A stretch of DNA of 64,000 nt. It comes from Vibrio rotiferianus CAIM 577 = LMG 21460 (lineage in GTDB: Bacteria > Pseudomonadota > Gammaproteobacteria > Enterobacterales > Vibrionaceae). Positions 20,487 through 30,900 of this stretch are shown here, in pieces. The stretch's first letter is position 1; each line of letters starts with the position of its first letter. Location of the stretch: NCBI RefSeq assembly GCF_002741985.1, contig NZ_APHW01000008.1, positions 50,264-114,263 of the forward strand, written 5' to 3'. A model generated the notes under the pieces. The model was not told the origin of the DNA, did no database searches, and was given only the letters and a program-made list of their open reading frames with translations. Position numbers and translations under genes: made by a program.

Positions 20487-20944
20487 TAATTTGCCTTATA
20501 TATCAGCTGTTTAACATTATTTACTCTGATAGCAAACATTCCACTGTATGCCAATCCTTACAAAACATACATTCTCAGTGACAAGAAAATGACGCCGAGA
20601 TATTAAACGAAATTGATCGAAAATAAAAATAGATATAGCATTATCTGCCTTGATGTTTATAAACCTAAAATCTTTGCATTTTGAAATCTATATGACTTAA
20701 GTGCACATATAGCTGTGGTTTATATATCGTAAATGGATAATTACAACATATCTTCATAACTTCGGTTTCTGAAGCCAAACATCACGCAGGAATGTAATAA
20801 CTATATGTTTAATGACTTATGTTGTTAACATTTTTTATTATTCTGTAAATATGTGATGCACGGAGAAGTGCGTCAAATTTTCATCAGTATGGCTTAATCA
20901 GAGTTTAAGTGTAGGACAGGAATCCCGCCATTTTCTGAGTAAGT
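20487..20944. other. Divergent control region between bcsE and bcsR-like/bcsQ
   Basis: About 460 bases, AT-rich, between the two cellulose operons. A possible plus-strand promoter is TTGTTA at 20822-20827 with TAAATA at 20846-20851 (18-base spacer). I see no sigma-54 site and no ops element for RfaH. It should contain the promoters of both operons and any c-di-GMP-responsive regulator sites, but none could be assigned. Confidence 0.4.
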
Positions 20945-21166
20945 GTGCAAGAAATATGGAAATATGTTGTGACAGAACCAGCAAAAGATATTAATTCGAT
21001 CTACTCTTCATATAACTTAGCTCAGCACCAGTATGTTGAAACAACAGAAAATGAGTCGTACCACAAGGTGAAAAGTAAGTGGTTAATATTTCAATCACAG
21101 TGTACTGGCGAGACAAAAATGGGCAGCAGAAAGAATCAAGCAGGTCTTAAAACGGAAGCGATATGA
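20945..21166 (+). CDS. bcsR: BcsR-like small protein
   Basis: Protein of 73 residues read from a GTG. Its TGA overlaps the bcsQ ATG as ATGA, so it is coupled to bcsQ, exactly where bcsR lies in E. coli. From about residue 15, DINSIYSSYNLAQHQY and the following KSKWLIF can be laid on E. coli BcsR (DIVALKQAFSLPDIDY ... LKRWPLL) without gaps over about 35 residues, with few but well-placed identities (DI, L, Y, E, W, L). BcsR is the partner that stabilises BcsQ and joins the cytoplasmic side of the synthase. The ribosome site is weak and the start codon uncertain. The similarity is from memory and low. Confidence 0.55.
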   Translation: MQEIWKYVVTEPAKDINSIYSSYNLAQHQYVETTENESYHKVKSKWLIFQSQCTGETKMGSRKNQAGLKTEAI

Positions 21167-21932
21167 AGCGCCTTCTTCTTGTGAGCCTAAGAGGCGGTTG
21201 TGGCTCGACAACACTGACCGCAAACTTGGCTCAAGCTTTAGTCAAAATTAACAAGCAGGTTATCGCGATAGATGCGTTACCTGAAAACTTGCTGCGTCTT
21301 CATCTTGGTCTTCCCCCCCCGAAGAGCGAGATGGTTGGGTTAAGCAAGTGCTCAATGGCGGCTCGTGGATGGAAGCTGGCTATCAAAGTCCTCAAGGCGT
21401 GACTTTCCTTCCGTTTGGCCAAATAAATGATGAGCAGCATTCTCAGTTCTCTCACGCTCACCACCACCTCCAACAGCTTGCTGAGGCCACTCTCGAAATT
21501 GATGAGAGTGAGCAATGGCAGTTATTTCATGGTGATTTGTCTTATCTAAGTGCGCCAAATCTAGCAGGCTTTATGGCTTCTATGGATATGGTTTTGGTTG
21601 TACTTAATGCAGATGCCATCAATTACTCTGTATTGAAAACCCAATTTCAACATCAGCACGGTATTCAAGCGTTGATTGAACAGGGCAAACTCAAATTTGT
21701 CCTCAATAAGTATCAACCGGAAACAGAAATTGGACGTGACTTCATGCTGGTTTTGAAAAAAGAGTTAGGGGATGCTTTGGTGCCTGTGATGATGCACAGA
21801 GATACGGCACTGCCGGAGTGCGTTGCAAACTTGACCACGGTGCAGCATTACTTTCCAATTAGCCAAGCAGCGAAAGATTACCAGTCCTTGGCGTTTTGGT
21901 GTGTGTCTACACTCTCGGCAACCAGTGCCTAG
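21163..21932 (+). pseudogene. bcsQ: Cellulose biosynthesis protein BcsQ, frameshifted
   Basis: ParA/MinD-like ATPase that helps place and assemble the cellulose synthase. The N-terminus has the family's unusual P-loop, SLRGGCGSTTLTANLAQAL, followed by VIAIDALPENLLRLHLGL. At a run of eight C (21313-21320) the frame is lost: the first frame stops about 80 codons in, and the rest of the protein (EERDGWVKQVLNGG ... FLPFGQ ... NLTTVQHYF) continues in another frame to 21932. Removing two C restores a gap-free match to the E. coli spacing (NLLR...GW); adding one C also restores the frame. The rest is intact, so this is either a sequence error, a slippage-prone tract, or a recent mutation. The ATGA overlap with bcsR and the 12-base gap to bcsA show one operon. 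Confidence 0.85.
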
Positions 21933-21944
21933 GGTGGTGTAGTA

Positions 21945-24578
21945 ATGCGTAGCCTTAATCTTATCTTCCAAAACTGGGTCGTTGAGCAGTTTAATGTGCA
22001 GAAAACAGTTTATGAGCAGGCTTGGAACTGCAAATCTAACTGGCTCGGGCGCTGTTTGCTTTCGTTTTGGTTTTTGCTGAGCTTTATTTTCTTAAAACCA
22101 ATGATCGGCGGTGTGCCGTCTTGGAAGTTGCCTCTCGTTTATTTCCCACATGTTAATTATGCAGCGCCAAGACTATTCGACCCGGTTCGTTTCGTTATCC
22201 AAAGTGTTTGGTTGCTATGCTTCAAGCAAAACCTCAATGCATCTTGGTCGAAAAAGCTCGGTGATTTTTCTCTTCATATCGCGGAGCAAGTTCGCAACGC
22301 GTTTTATCTGCCATTTGAGTTGGTAGCGAAAAGCGTTCGCTGGTTGGAAAAGACCGCTAACCAAGTCAAAGATCCTGAGGTCCGTGAGCGCATCAAAGCG
22401 AGCAAACCAGCAATGGCACTCAATTACATTCTTTTGTTCGTTGTCGTTCTTATTGCTTTGCTGTGTTTTACCGTCCCATTTGGTTATGAGGCGCAGACGG
22501 TGTTTGTATTGCTGCTGTGGGCATTAGCCATGATGGTAAGACGCATGCCGGGTCGCTTCCCGACGATGCTGCTGATCATCTTATCTGTGACCGCTTCTTG
22601 CCGTTATCTTTGGTGGCGTTACTCTTCAACCTTAAACTGGGATGATCCAGTTGCTTTGGTACTGGGTGGCATTTTGCTTTTGGCAGAAACCTATTCTTGG
22701 ATCGTATTGATGCTGGGTTACTTCCAGAATATTTGGCCACTCAACCGCAAGCCCGTTTCTATGCCGACGGATCAATCCACTTGGCCAACTATCGACCTGA
22801 TGATTCCTACTTACAACGAAGATCTCGATGTAGTGAAAGCAACCGTGTATGCGTCGATGGGGGTGGACTGGCCAAAAGACAAATTGAAAATTCACATCCT
22901 TGATGATGGTAAGCGAGATAGCTTCCGTGATTTCGCCAAGAGTGTTGGAGTCAACTACATTCGAAGGCCGACGAACGAGCACGCCAAAGCCGGTAACATT
23001 AACTATGCACTAAAGCAGACGGATGGAGAGTTTGTGGCGATCTTCGACTGTGACCACATTCCAACTCGAGCATTCTTCCAGCTCACCATGGGCATGTTCC
23101 TCAAAGATCCGAAGCTGGCGCTGATTCAAACTCCGCACCACTTTTTCTCTCCGGATCCGTTTGAACGTAACTTGTCGAACTTCCGCAATGTGCCTAATGA
23201 AGGCAACTTGTTCTATGGATTGATTCAAGACGGTAACGATTTATGGGATGCGACGTTCTTCTGTGGATCGTGCGCCATTTTGCGTCGTGAGCCGCTTGAA
23301 GAAGTCGGTGGTATTGCGGTCGAAACCGTAACGGAAGACGCACATACCTCATTACGCATGCACCGTTTGGGTTACCGCTCTGCTTATCTCAAGCAGCCGA
23401 TTTCAGCGGGTTTAGCGACTGAAACCTTATCAGCGCACGTCGGGCAGCGTATTCGTTGGGCAAGGGGGATGGCTCAGATTTTTAGGGTCGACAATCCGCT
23501 CACTGGTAAAGGGCTCAAGCTGTCCCAGCGGCTTTGTTACGTTAATGCGATGCTGCATTTCTTATCCGGTATTCCGCGTATTGTGTTTTTGATAGCACCT
23601 TTGGCGTTTTTGTTACTGCACTCTTACGTCATTTACGCGCCAGCACTGGCGATCATTTTGTACGTCTTGCCGCACATGATCCACGCCAGTATGACCAACT
23701 CACGCATGCAAGGTGACTATCGCTACTCCTTCTGGGGAGAAGTGTACGAAACCGTGCTTGCTTGGTATATCGCAAGACCAACCACTGTCGCTTTGTTTGC
23801 GCCCCATAAAGGGACATTCAACGTGACAGCGAAAGGCGGCTTAGTCGAAAAATCACATTACGACTGGGTGATCTCTCGACCTTATTTGGTGCTGGTGGCA
23901 CTGAATGTCATAGGCTTTGCTGTGGGGCTGTATCGCATGGGGTGGGGGCCCCAAGACGAGGTTGGTACTGTCATCGTTAACTTAGTGTGGACGATGTACA
24001 ACTTGCTGATCTTAGGTGCAGCGGTTGCGGTTGCGGTAGAAGCGAAACAGGTGCGAAAAGATCACCGTGTAGAGGTGGCGATTCCTGTTGCGGTGAGACT
24101 TCACTCTGGGCATTTGATTCAAGCTCAGATGAAAGACTTTTCATTAGGCGGTGTTCGTATCGAAATCGATGGAATGGATGAACAAACTTGTCAGTACCTA
24201 CTCGGTCAATCACTGGAAGTGATTCTGAATCGTGGTGGTCAAGAATTCGTGTTCCCGATGACCGTTGCCTATGCTCATAAAGACATCTTTGGTATGCAAC
24301 TCAATGAGTTGTCGCACCAACAACAAATCCAGTACGTCCAGTGCACGTTCGCGCGAGCAGATACATGGGCGAAATGGCAACAAGGCTATCAAGCAGATAA
24401 GCCACTATCGAGTATGCAAGCCGTGCTACAAGTCGGCTTCAATGGATACAAGCGCTTGCTACAACACTGTCCTAAGTTTGTCTTGGTCAGTGTGGATGCT
24501 CTTTTATTTTGTATCGAATTTATTTGGTCACTTAGACCTCGCTATGTCCCAACCAGGACCCAAAGTCATGCTAAATAA
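21945..24578 (+). CDS. bcsA: Cellulose synthase catalytic subunit BcsA
   Basis: Inner-membrane glycosyltransferase (GT2) of 877 residues that polymerises UDP-glucose into cellulose and extrudes the chain. N-terminal helices and the family-specific extension lead to the catalytic domain. Its motifs are LDDGKRD near 320, DCDHIP near 368, TEDAHTS near 464 and QRIRW at 501-505. More membrane helices follow, then a PilZ domain with the c-di-GMP motif RKDHR near 703 and DFSLGGVRIE about 30 residues later, so the enzyme should be activated by c-di-GMP. It follows bcsQ by 12 bases and overlaps the start of bcsB. All catalytic motifs are intact. Confidence 0.96.
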   Translation: MRSLNLIFQNWVVEQFNVQKTVYEQAWNCKSNWLGRCLLSFWFLLSFIFLKPMIGGVPSWKLPLVYFPHVNYAAPRLFDPVRFVIQSVWLLCFKQNLNASWSKKLGDFSLHIAEQVRNAFYLPFELVAKSVRWLEKTANQVKDPEVRERIKASKPAMALNYILLFVVVLIALLCFTVPFGYEAQTVFVLLLWALAMMVRRMPGRFPTMLLIILSVTASCRYLWWRYSSTLNWDDPVALVLGGILLLAETYSWIVLMLGYFQNIWPLNRKPVSMPTDQSTWPTIDLMIPTYNEDLDVVKATVYASMGVDWPKDKLKIHILDDGKRDSFRDFAKSVGVNYIRRPTNEHAKAGNINYALKQTDGEFVAIFDCDHIPTRAFFQLTMGMFLKDPKLALIQTPHHFFSPDPFERNLSNFRNVPNEGNLFYGLIQDGNDLWDATFFCGSCAILRREPLEEVGGIAVETVTEDAHTSLRMHRLGYRSAYLKQPISAGLATETLSAHVGQRIRWARGMAQIFRVDNPLTGKGLKLSQRLCYVNAMLHFLSGIPRIVFLIAPLAFLLLHSYVIYAPALAIILYVLPHMIHASMTNSRMQGDYRYSFWGEVYETVLAWYIARPTTVALFAPHKGTFNVTAKGGLVEKSHYDWVISRPYLVLVALNVIGFAVGLYRMGWGPQDEVGTVIVNLVWTMYNLLILGAAVAVAVEAKQVRKDHRVEVAIPVAVRLHSGHLIQAQMKDFSLGGVRIEIDGMDEQTCQYLLGQSLEVILNRGGQEFVFPMTVAYAHKDIFGMQLNELSHQQQIQYVQCTFARADTWAKWQQGYQADKPLSSMQAVLQVGFNGYKRLLQHCPKFVLVSVDALLFCIEFIWSLRPRYVPTRTQSHAK

Positions 24579-26858
24579 TAAAAAACTAACAGCGTTGACG
24601 ACGGCAATCACTCTGATGTGTATGTCGGGCAGTCTCGCGGCACAAGAAGTAAAACAGCAATTGTCGGAACCTCACGCTCAGCAACAAGACGCGGAAAATG
24701 CCACTGTCTTTAAGCGCGTGGTTCCATTTACTCAACTGGGCTACAGTGGCTCAATTGCGATTCAAGGTAGCGAAGCGAATGCTTACGTTGGTTTTGGTTC
24801 TCGTCTTGATGAGGTGGTGTCTAAAGCCACTTTGTATTTTGACATCACGCCTTCACCAGCGTTGCTTGCCTTGGTTTCTCACGTCAAAGTGTATTTGAAC
24901 AATGAACTCATGGGTGTCGCGTCCATTGTTGATGGCCAACAAGGCAAAAAGCTTAGCCTTTCTATGCCTTTAGATGCGCGTTATTTCAGCAACTACAACC
25001 AAATTCGTTTTGAGCTGATTGGTAATACTCACAAAGATTGTGCGAACCCGAACGACTCGAGCATTTGGGCAGAGATCAGCCAAAGCAGTCGCATCGAAAT
25101 GTTCGTGCAAAAGACGCAGTTGGAAAGCGACTTGAGTCTGCTGCCTGCCCCATTTTTTGATGTACGCGACTTTAGCCAACTCAACTTACCGGTTGTGATG
25201 GGCGATAAATATGACTTGGACGAAGTGAAAGCCGCTGGTGTTTTGAGTTCCTACTTTGGCTCTTTAGCAGCTTGGCGTGGGGCGCAGTTCCCTTTGAGTT
25301 TCGACACCTTGCCAGAGCGCAACGCCGTAGTGTTTGTCACCAACAATAACAAGCCAGAGTTCTTAAAAGATTTTCCGGACACTGATGGCCCTCGTTTACA
25401 GGTGATCACTCATCCAACTGATCCTTACGTGAAGTTACTTTTGGTGATTGGCCGTGATAGTGCAGACCTCAATACAGCCGTACGTGGTTTGGCATTGGGT
25501 AACCAGATTCTTACTGGACCAATTGCTAAGATCAACGAGGTGAAGCAAATCAAACCTCGTGTGCCTTACGATGCGCCAAACTGGGTGAGCACCGATCGTC
25601 CGGTTGCGCTTTCTGAGCTTGTCGAGCAAAAGAGCATGCTGCAAGTGGAAGGTCGCATACCACCACCTATCAGCGTGAGCTTACGTTTGCCGCCAGATCT
25701 ATTCACTTGGCAAAGCCGCGGTATTCCAATGGATCTGAACTACCGTTACTCACCACCGACAGAAGACCATTCAGGCTCTCGTCTAACACTGAGCATCAAC
25801 GATCAATTTATTGAAGCGTTTAACCTCACAACAGAAGGTCAGGGTGGTGATTCCAACCGTGTTCGCGTGCCTTTGTTGGATGACAGTTTTCTCAGTTCTG
25901 ACGACCAGGTTCGTATTCCCGCGTTTAAAGTTGGCAGCAAAAACCAAATCGACTTTGAATTTGGTTTTGCCTCGGTTACCGATGGACAGTGTCAGGTTAC
26001 TCAACCGAGCAAACAATATGCTGTTGTAGATGGAGACTCTACGCTCGACTTCAGTGGCTTCCCACACTATATCGAAATGCCAAATATGCGTGCGTTTGCC
26101 ACATCAGGCTTCCCGTACACACGTATGGCCGATCTGTCTGAAACTGCGGTAGTCGTTCCTAAAAATGCCCCAAGAGAGGCGTTGCAGACGTTTTTAAACA
26201 TGATGGGCTCGCTAGGTGCTGACTCTGGTTATCCGGGTATTCAGATTCAACTAACGGACCAATGGGATGCAGAGACACTAAAAGACAAGGATATCTTAAG
26301 TATTGGCGTTGTGCGTTCATTGGAAGAAGCGGCTAACGACCCAGAGCAAGTTAACCTTGTGGTCGAAGCAGGCGAACGTCAAATTCGTCTGCCAAGTAAG
26401 AATGAGCAACAACTTGGTATGAACTGGATGAGCCAAGTGACGCTAACCAAGTCCCTGCCGATTATGTCTCAGTTGAAGCTGATGGTTCCTTTGCTGCGAT
26501 ATATGGCATGGAGTCGCCATACACAAGCAATCGTAGCTTGGTGTCAATCATGGCCGCACACCCAGCAGATTTTGCCTCGGTGGACAAAGCGCTCTCAGAT
26601 TCGGGGAAAATCGAGCACATGTTTGGCTCTGTGGTGACGCTAAGAAACGACGAAGTCGCAAGTTATAACGTAGGCTCTCATTACTATGTCGGTGAGCTCC
26701 CTGTATGGCAGTTGGTTTGGTATCACTTCTCAAATCACCCAATTGTAGTGGCTTGTTTTGCCGCGATATTGATGGTGATTGTCACGATCGTGCTGTGGCG
26801 TGTGCTACGTCAAGTGTCGGCTAAGCGTCTCGAAAAAACGGAGGAAGAAGAAGAATGA
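24568..26858 (+). pseudogene. bcsB: Cellulose synthase regulatory subunit BcsB, frameshifted near the C-terminus
   Basis: Periplasmic, C-terminally anchored partner of BcsA that guides the glucan through the periplasm. The start at 24568 (MLNNKKLTALTT) gives a signal peptide ending SLAA before QEV and overlaps the bcsA end by 11 bases. About 630 residues read normally. Near 26452-26460 (a CCC run in the codons for TKS-L-P) the frame is lost; a different frame then gives the conserved end, YVSVEADGSFAAIYGMESPY, and the membrane anchor to 26858. One missing base restores a full-length protein. As the anchor sits in the second frame, the gene as written would make a soluble, probably inactive BcsB. 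A sequence error is the simplest explanation. The end overlaps bcsZ by ATGA. Confidence 0.85.
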
Positions 26859-27964
26859 AAAAGCTAATAGCACTCATGCTTCTGATGGCTTCTCCTCAAC
26901 TCTGGGCAAACACGTGTGACTGGCCGCAGTGGGATACGTTCAAGTCGGTTTATATTGAACAGGGAAGAGTAGTAGATGGCAGCGATGAGCGCATGATCAC
27001 TACGTCTGAAGGCCAGTCCTATGCGCTGTTCTTTGCATTGGTTGCCAATGACCGAAAAGCCTTCACCGAAGTGCTTAAATGGACTCAAATTCATCTGGCT
27101 AGTGGCGATTTAACGGCAAGATTGCCGGCTTGGTTGTGGGGCAGAAAAGCGAACGGCAGTTTTGGTGTTTTAGATACCAATGCAGCATCGGATTCCGATC
27201 TTTGGATTGCGTACGCTTTAGTGGAAGCAGGTCGATTGTGGGATAACTATTACTACCAATCGCTTGGTCATCTGCTTGCTAGTCGAATTTTGCGTGAAGA
27301 AACCGTGTCGATTGATGGCGTTGGTAGCATGTTGCTGCCTGCACCAACAGGGTTTGAATTTGGTGAGCGCTACCGTGTGAATCCGAGTTATGTGCCGTTA
27401 CAGCTGATTGCACGAATGGAAGCTCTGTATCCGCAGTATTCATGGGATGGTATGTATAAAGCGAGCGCACAGATGCTAACGCAAACCATGCCAAAAGGTT
27501 TCAGCCCTGATTGGGCAACGCTCAGCCAAGGCCAGTACAGTGCTGATTCGGTGACTGGGCCAATTGGCAGCTACAACGCTATCCGTACCTATTTATGGGC
27601 GGGTATGCTTGATGATCAAGTTGCAGAAAAAGCGTCACTGATTCAGCAAATGCAGCCCTTTGTCGCAGCGACTAAAGCACTCGGTGCGCCACCTCGAGAA
27701 GTAAATACAGAAACGGGTGAATATACTCAAGTTGGTAGTGCTGGATTTTCTGCCGCTGCATTGCCTTTGTTGGCGACGTCTGGTGAGTCTGAGTTGCTCA
27801 AAGCACAAGCAAGCCGAGCGAAGCAAAAGCTTATCTCGGACAGAAACGACCACTACTACGACAATGTCTTGAGCTTGTTTGGCCTAGGCTGGCATCAGGC
27901 GCGTTACCGCTTTGGCAAACAAGGTGAACTGTTGCCTGCATGGAGCGAGCAATGCCAAGAATAA
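26855..27964 (+). CDS. bcsZ: Endo-1,4-beta-glucanase BcsZ (GH8)
   Basis: Periplasmic family 8 cellulase of 369 residues. It trims or releases cellulose chains during secretion. Residues 1-19 are a signal peptide (MKKLIALMLLMASPQLWA). The GH8 features are TTSEGQSYALFF with the acid Glu52, the ASDSDLWIAYALVEAGRLW signature at 111-129 and NPSYVPLQL. In E. coli BcsZ the catalytic base is Asp243 in SYDAIR; the matching residue here is Asn241 in GSYNAIRTYLW. The enzyme could therefore be weak, use another base, or be inactive. The gene overlaps bcsB (ATGA) and bcsC. Confidence 0.93.
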   Translation: MKKLIALMLLMASPQLWANTCDWPQWDTFKSVYIEQGRVVDGSDERMITTSEGQSYALFFALVANDRKAFTEVLKWTQIHLASGDLTARLPAWLWGRKANGSFGVLDTNAASDSDLWIAYALVEAGRLWDNYYYQSLGHLLASRILREETVSIDGVGSMLLPAPTGFEFGERYRVNPSYVPLQLIARMEALYPQYSWDGMYKASAQMLTQTMPKGFSPDWATLSQGQYSADSVTGPIGSYNAIRTYLWAGMLDDQVAEKASLIQQMQPFVAATKALGAPPREVNTETGEYTQVGSAGFSAAALPLLATSGESELLKAQASRAKQKLISDRNDHYYDNVLSLFGLGWHQARYRFGKQGELLPAWSEQCQE

Positions 27965-30900
27965 GACGCGCTTCGTGGTTAATTCCGTTGGCCATGATGG
28001 CGAGTGGGATTTACCCCGTTCACGCGCAAAGTTTCAGTTCAAAACCGCTGAGCCAAGCGCAGTTAGCCGCGGTTTATCAACCGATCGAAACGATTCAGTT
28101 CTCGACGTCTCTTGCTCGAGTGAACTCGGTAGAGTGGTTGGTTGAACAGCTTAAGCTGGCGGATGCGATAGGGCGTGATGATATCGTTGAAAGTACCCTT
28201 GAGCGTTTGTTTGCAATTGAGGAAGGGAACCCGATTGGCTTGTATTACCAAGCCTATATGTATTTAAAGCGTAAACAACCGGAGCTTGCCAAGCAGACCT
28301 TTCAGCGTTTAACTAAACAATCGCCAAACTCCCCGCAAGCGAAAGATCTTGCCGCCATAATGGCTCTTCAGGGAGATAAGAAAGGCGATTACCAGCGAGC
28401 GAAGCTGCTTGCTAAATCTGGACGTTACGAAGAAGCCATCAAAGCGTATAAAACGATTTTTCCAAATGGCATGCCCTCGGTTGCCTTGCAGTTAGAGTTT
28501 CTTCAGGTGCAAAGCAATCTTGATGGCAGTTGGCAGACTGTCAAACAAGGCCTAGAGCGGTTGAATGCAGACTATCCGGGAGTGCCTCAGTTTCAACTCG
28601 CATTGGCGAATCATATCCGCAAAGAGAATCCAGCTGACCCATGGATTTTAGATACCTACAAAAAGCTCGCTTTAGCGCCAGTCATTGGCAGCAGTGCGGC
28701 GACATCTTGGTTGCGTGCGCTCGACCAATTGCCGATTTCAGAACAAGTGGTTCAACAATACGCGATTCTAGCGAGCTACTATCCTTCGGACCTTGAGATT
28801 CAACGTGCCAACCAAGGTGCGAAGCAACGTTGGGAAACCGAGCAAGACCTGCGTAAGGATCCAACCTATCTTGCCAAATTGAAAGGTCTCAAACTGCTGG
28901 ATGAAGACAAAACTTCACAAGCTGAGAAGCAGTTGCGTTATGCGATGACGACGCGTCCAAACGACCCAGAAATATTGGGTGGGATGGGCAAGGTATATCT
29001 GCGTAAAGGTCAGCAACAAAAGGCGCTTGAGTATTTTGAACGTGCACAGCAGCTAGATAAAGATCCAGATAGTGCCTCGAAATGGGCCACTTTGATTGAA
29101 ACCTCGCAATATTGGGCTTATTTGGATCAAGGTGATGCTCTAGCCGAGAAAGGGCAGTTTAAACAAGCTGAAAGCCTTTACCGTAAAGCCATTCAATCCG
29201 ATAAAACTCAGCCTTACGCTTTTACCTCTTTGGGGGCGCTTTACTTAGAACAAAAGAACTATGCCGCGGCAGATAAAGCCTATATCCAAGCACTCAAACT
29301 TGAGCAACTCAACGGCTCTGCCTTACGTGGACGACTCGATGTTCGTATTGAGCAGCAGGATTGGGCGGGTGCGGCTTCGCTTGCACAGCGCTTTTCTCCA
29401 GCGCAAAAACAGGTGGTGTCTGAGAAAATCAATGGTATTCAATCTGAGATAATTCTTGCTCGTTTGAGAGTCGCTATCGCCCAGAATGATCAAGCGGGTA
29501 TGCAATCTGCGGTGGAAGAATTGATTGAGCTAAAACCAACATCGCCGTGGTTGAGACTGGATATTGCTGGTGTTGTTCGTTCTATGGGGGACAAGCAACG
29601 TGCAGATGCCCTGATGGCTGAGTGGACCGCATCCAGTTCTGACCCTGAGATGAAGTTTGCTCATGCCCTGTATCTCGCGCAAGACTTCAAAGTCGAAGAG
29701 GCAATTTCTGAGCTAGAAAGTGTGCCAGAGAAAGCGGTCACGCCTTCCATGCAGCGCAATTTGACTCGATTGAAGCTCGATGCTGAATTACAAGATATTC
29801 AACAGCGTTACCTTGAGGAGCCCGCGTCTGTGCAAGCTAAGTTGCATTCGTTGGAGCAGGACTATCAAGGCCAAGTACAGGCACTAGCACGTCTTGCTGG
29901 AGCGTGGGTAGAGATCGATCAAGCCGTTGAAGCTGAAAGAATTTATCGAAGCCTCGAACAATCACCACACTGGTCTCGCGATGAGCAACTCGCTTACGGC
30001 AGTATGATGGTGAGTTTGAATCAGTTTGAAGATTTTGACCAATGGTACGAGCAATTAGCGCTGAGTTCGGATGAGCAAAAGGTAAGTGCGTCTGAAACTT
30101 TGCAATTTGATGAGCTGAAAACACGTCGAACCTTAGCGCAAGCGGATTTGTTACTTGCGAATCAACAACCAGAGCAAGCAATGGCTTTGTATGAACGTAT
30201 CTCATCAAAACCTGAACCATTCAAGACGCAAGCTCAGGTGGGGTTGTTGCAAGCCAGTGCGCAGAGCGGAGACGAAGCAAGCTACCATGATCTGCATCTT
30301 ATCTTGAATAAGAAGCGTGAGACGCTTTCTGCTGCTCAATTGATGACGGTTGCCTCTGTATTTAATCAACTTGGGTATCAAAATGACGCCAACTCGCTCA
30401 ACCGATTGCTCGATGACGTGCAAGGTGCTGATGCTTTGGCTTACCGAGACAGCATGTCGATTGCGATGGACAATCAGCAATGGAAGTTAGCTGAAAAACG
30501 AGGTTACCAAGCGCTAAATAGCGACCGAATTGAAAAAAGCGCAAATCCGAACAAAGCCCAGCAAGATACTCTCACTTTGCGCGAGTTGTATGACACAGAG
30601 GATGACTACTGGCTGACTCGCAATGTTAAGTCAGACATCGATACGCTCCATGATCGTAGTGATGGTCATGTGTTTATTGGTTGGGATTACAGCGCCCGTG
30701 ATGGGTTGAATGCATCTAATCAAGTGCCAATCGAAGCGCGCATTCCTATCGAATCACTCGACGGTCACTTGTTGCTGAGAGCGGATTACGTCTCTGTCGA
30801 TTCTGGTGAGCTAGATTACTACGAGAAGGATCCTGAAAAATACCCGACCCCAACAACGGTTCAAAGTGAGGCATCGGGAATGGCACTTGGTGTAGGCTGG

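Noticed and set aside
20487..20944. RfaH ops element or sigma-54 promoter driving the bcs operon
   Set aside because: No GGCGGTAG-like ops core and no GG-N10-GC sigma-54 pattern was found upstream of bcsR-like/bcsQ.
24265..24567. Long upstream extension of the bcsB frame inside bcsA
   Set aside because: The extension lies entirely within the intact bcsA gene in another frame; the signal peptide begins at 24568.
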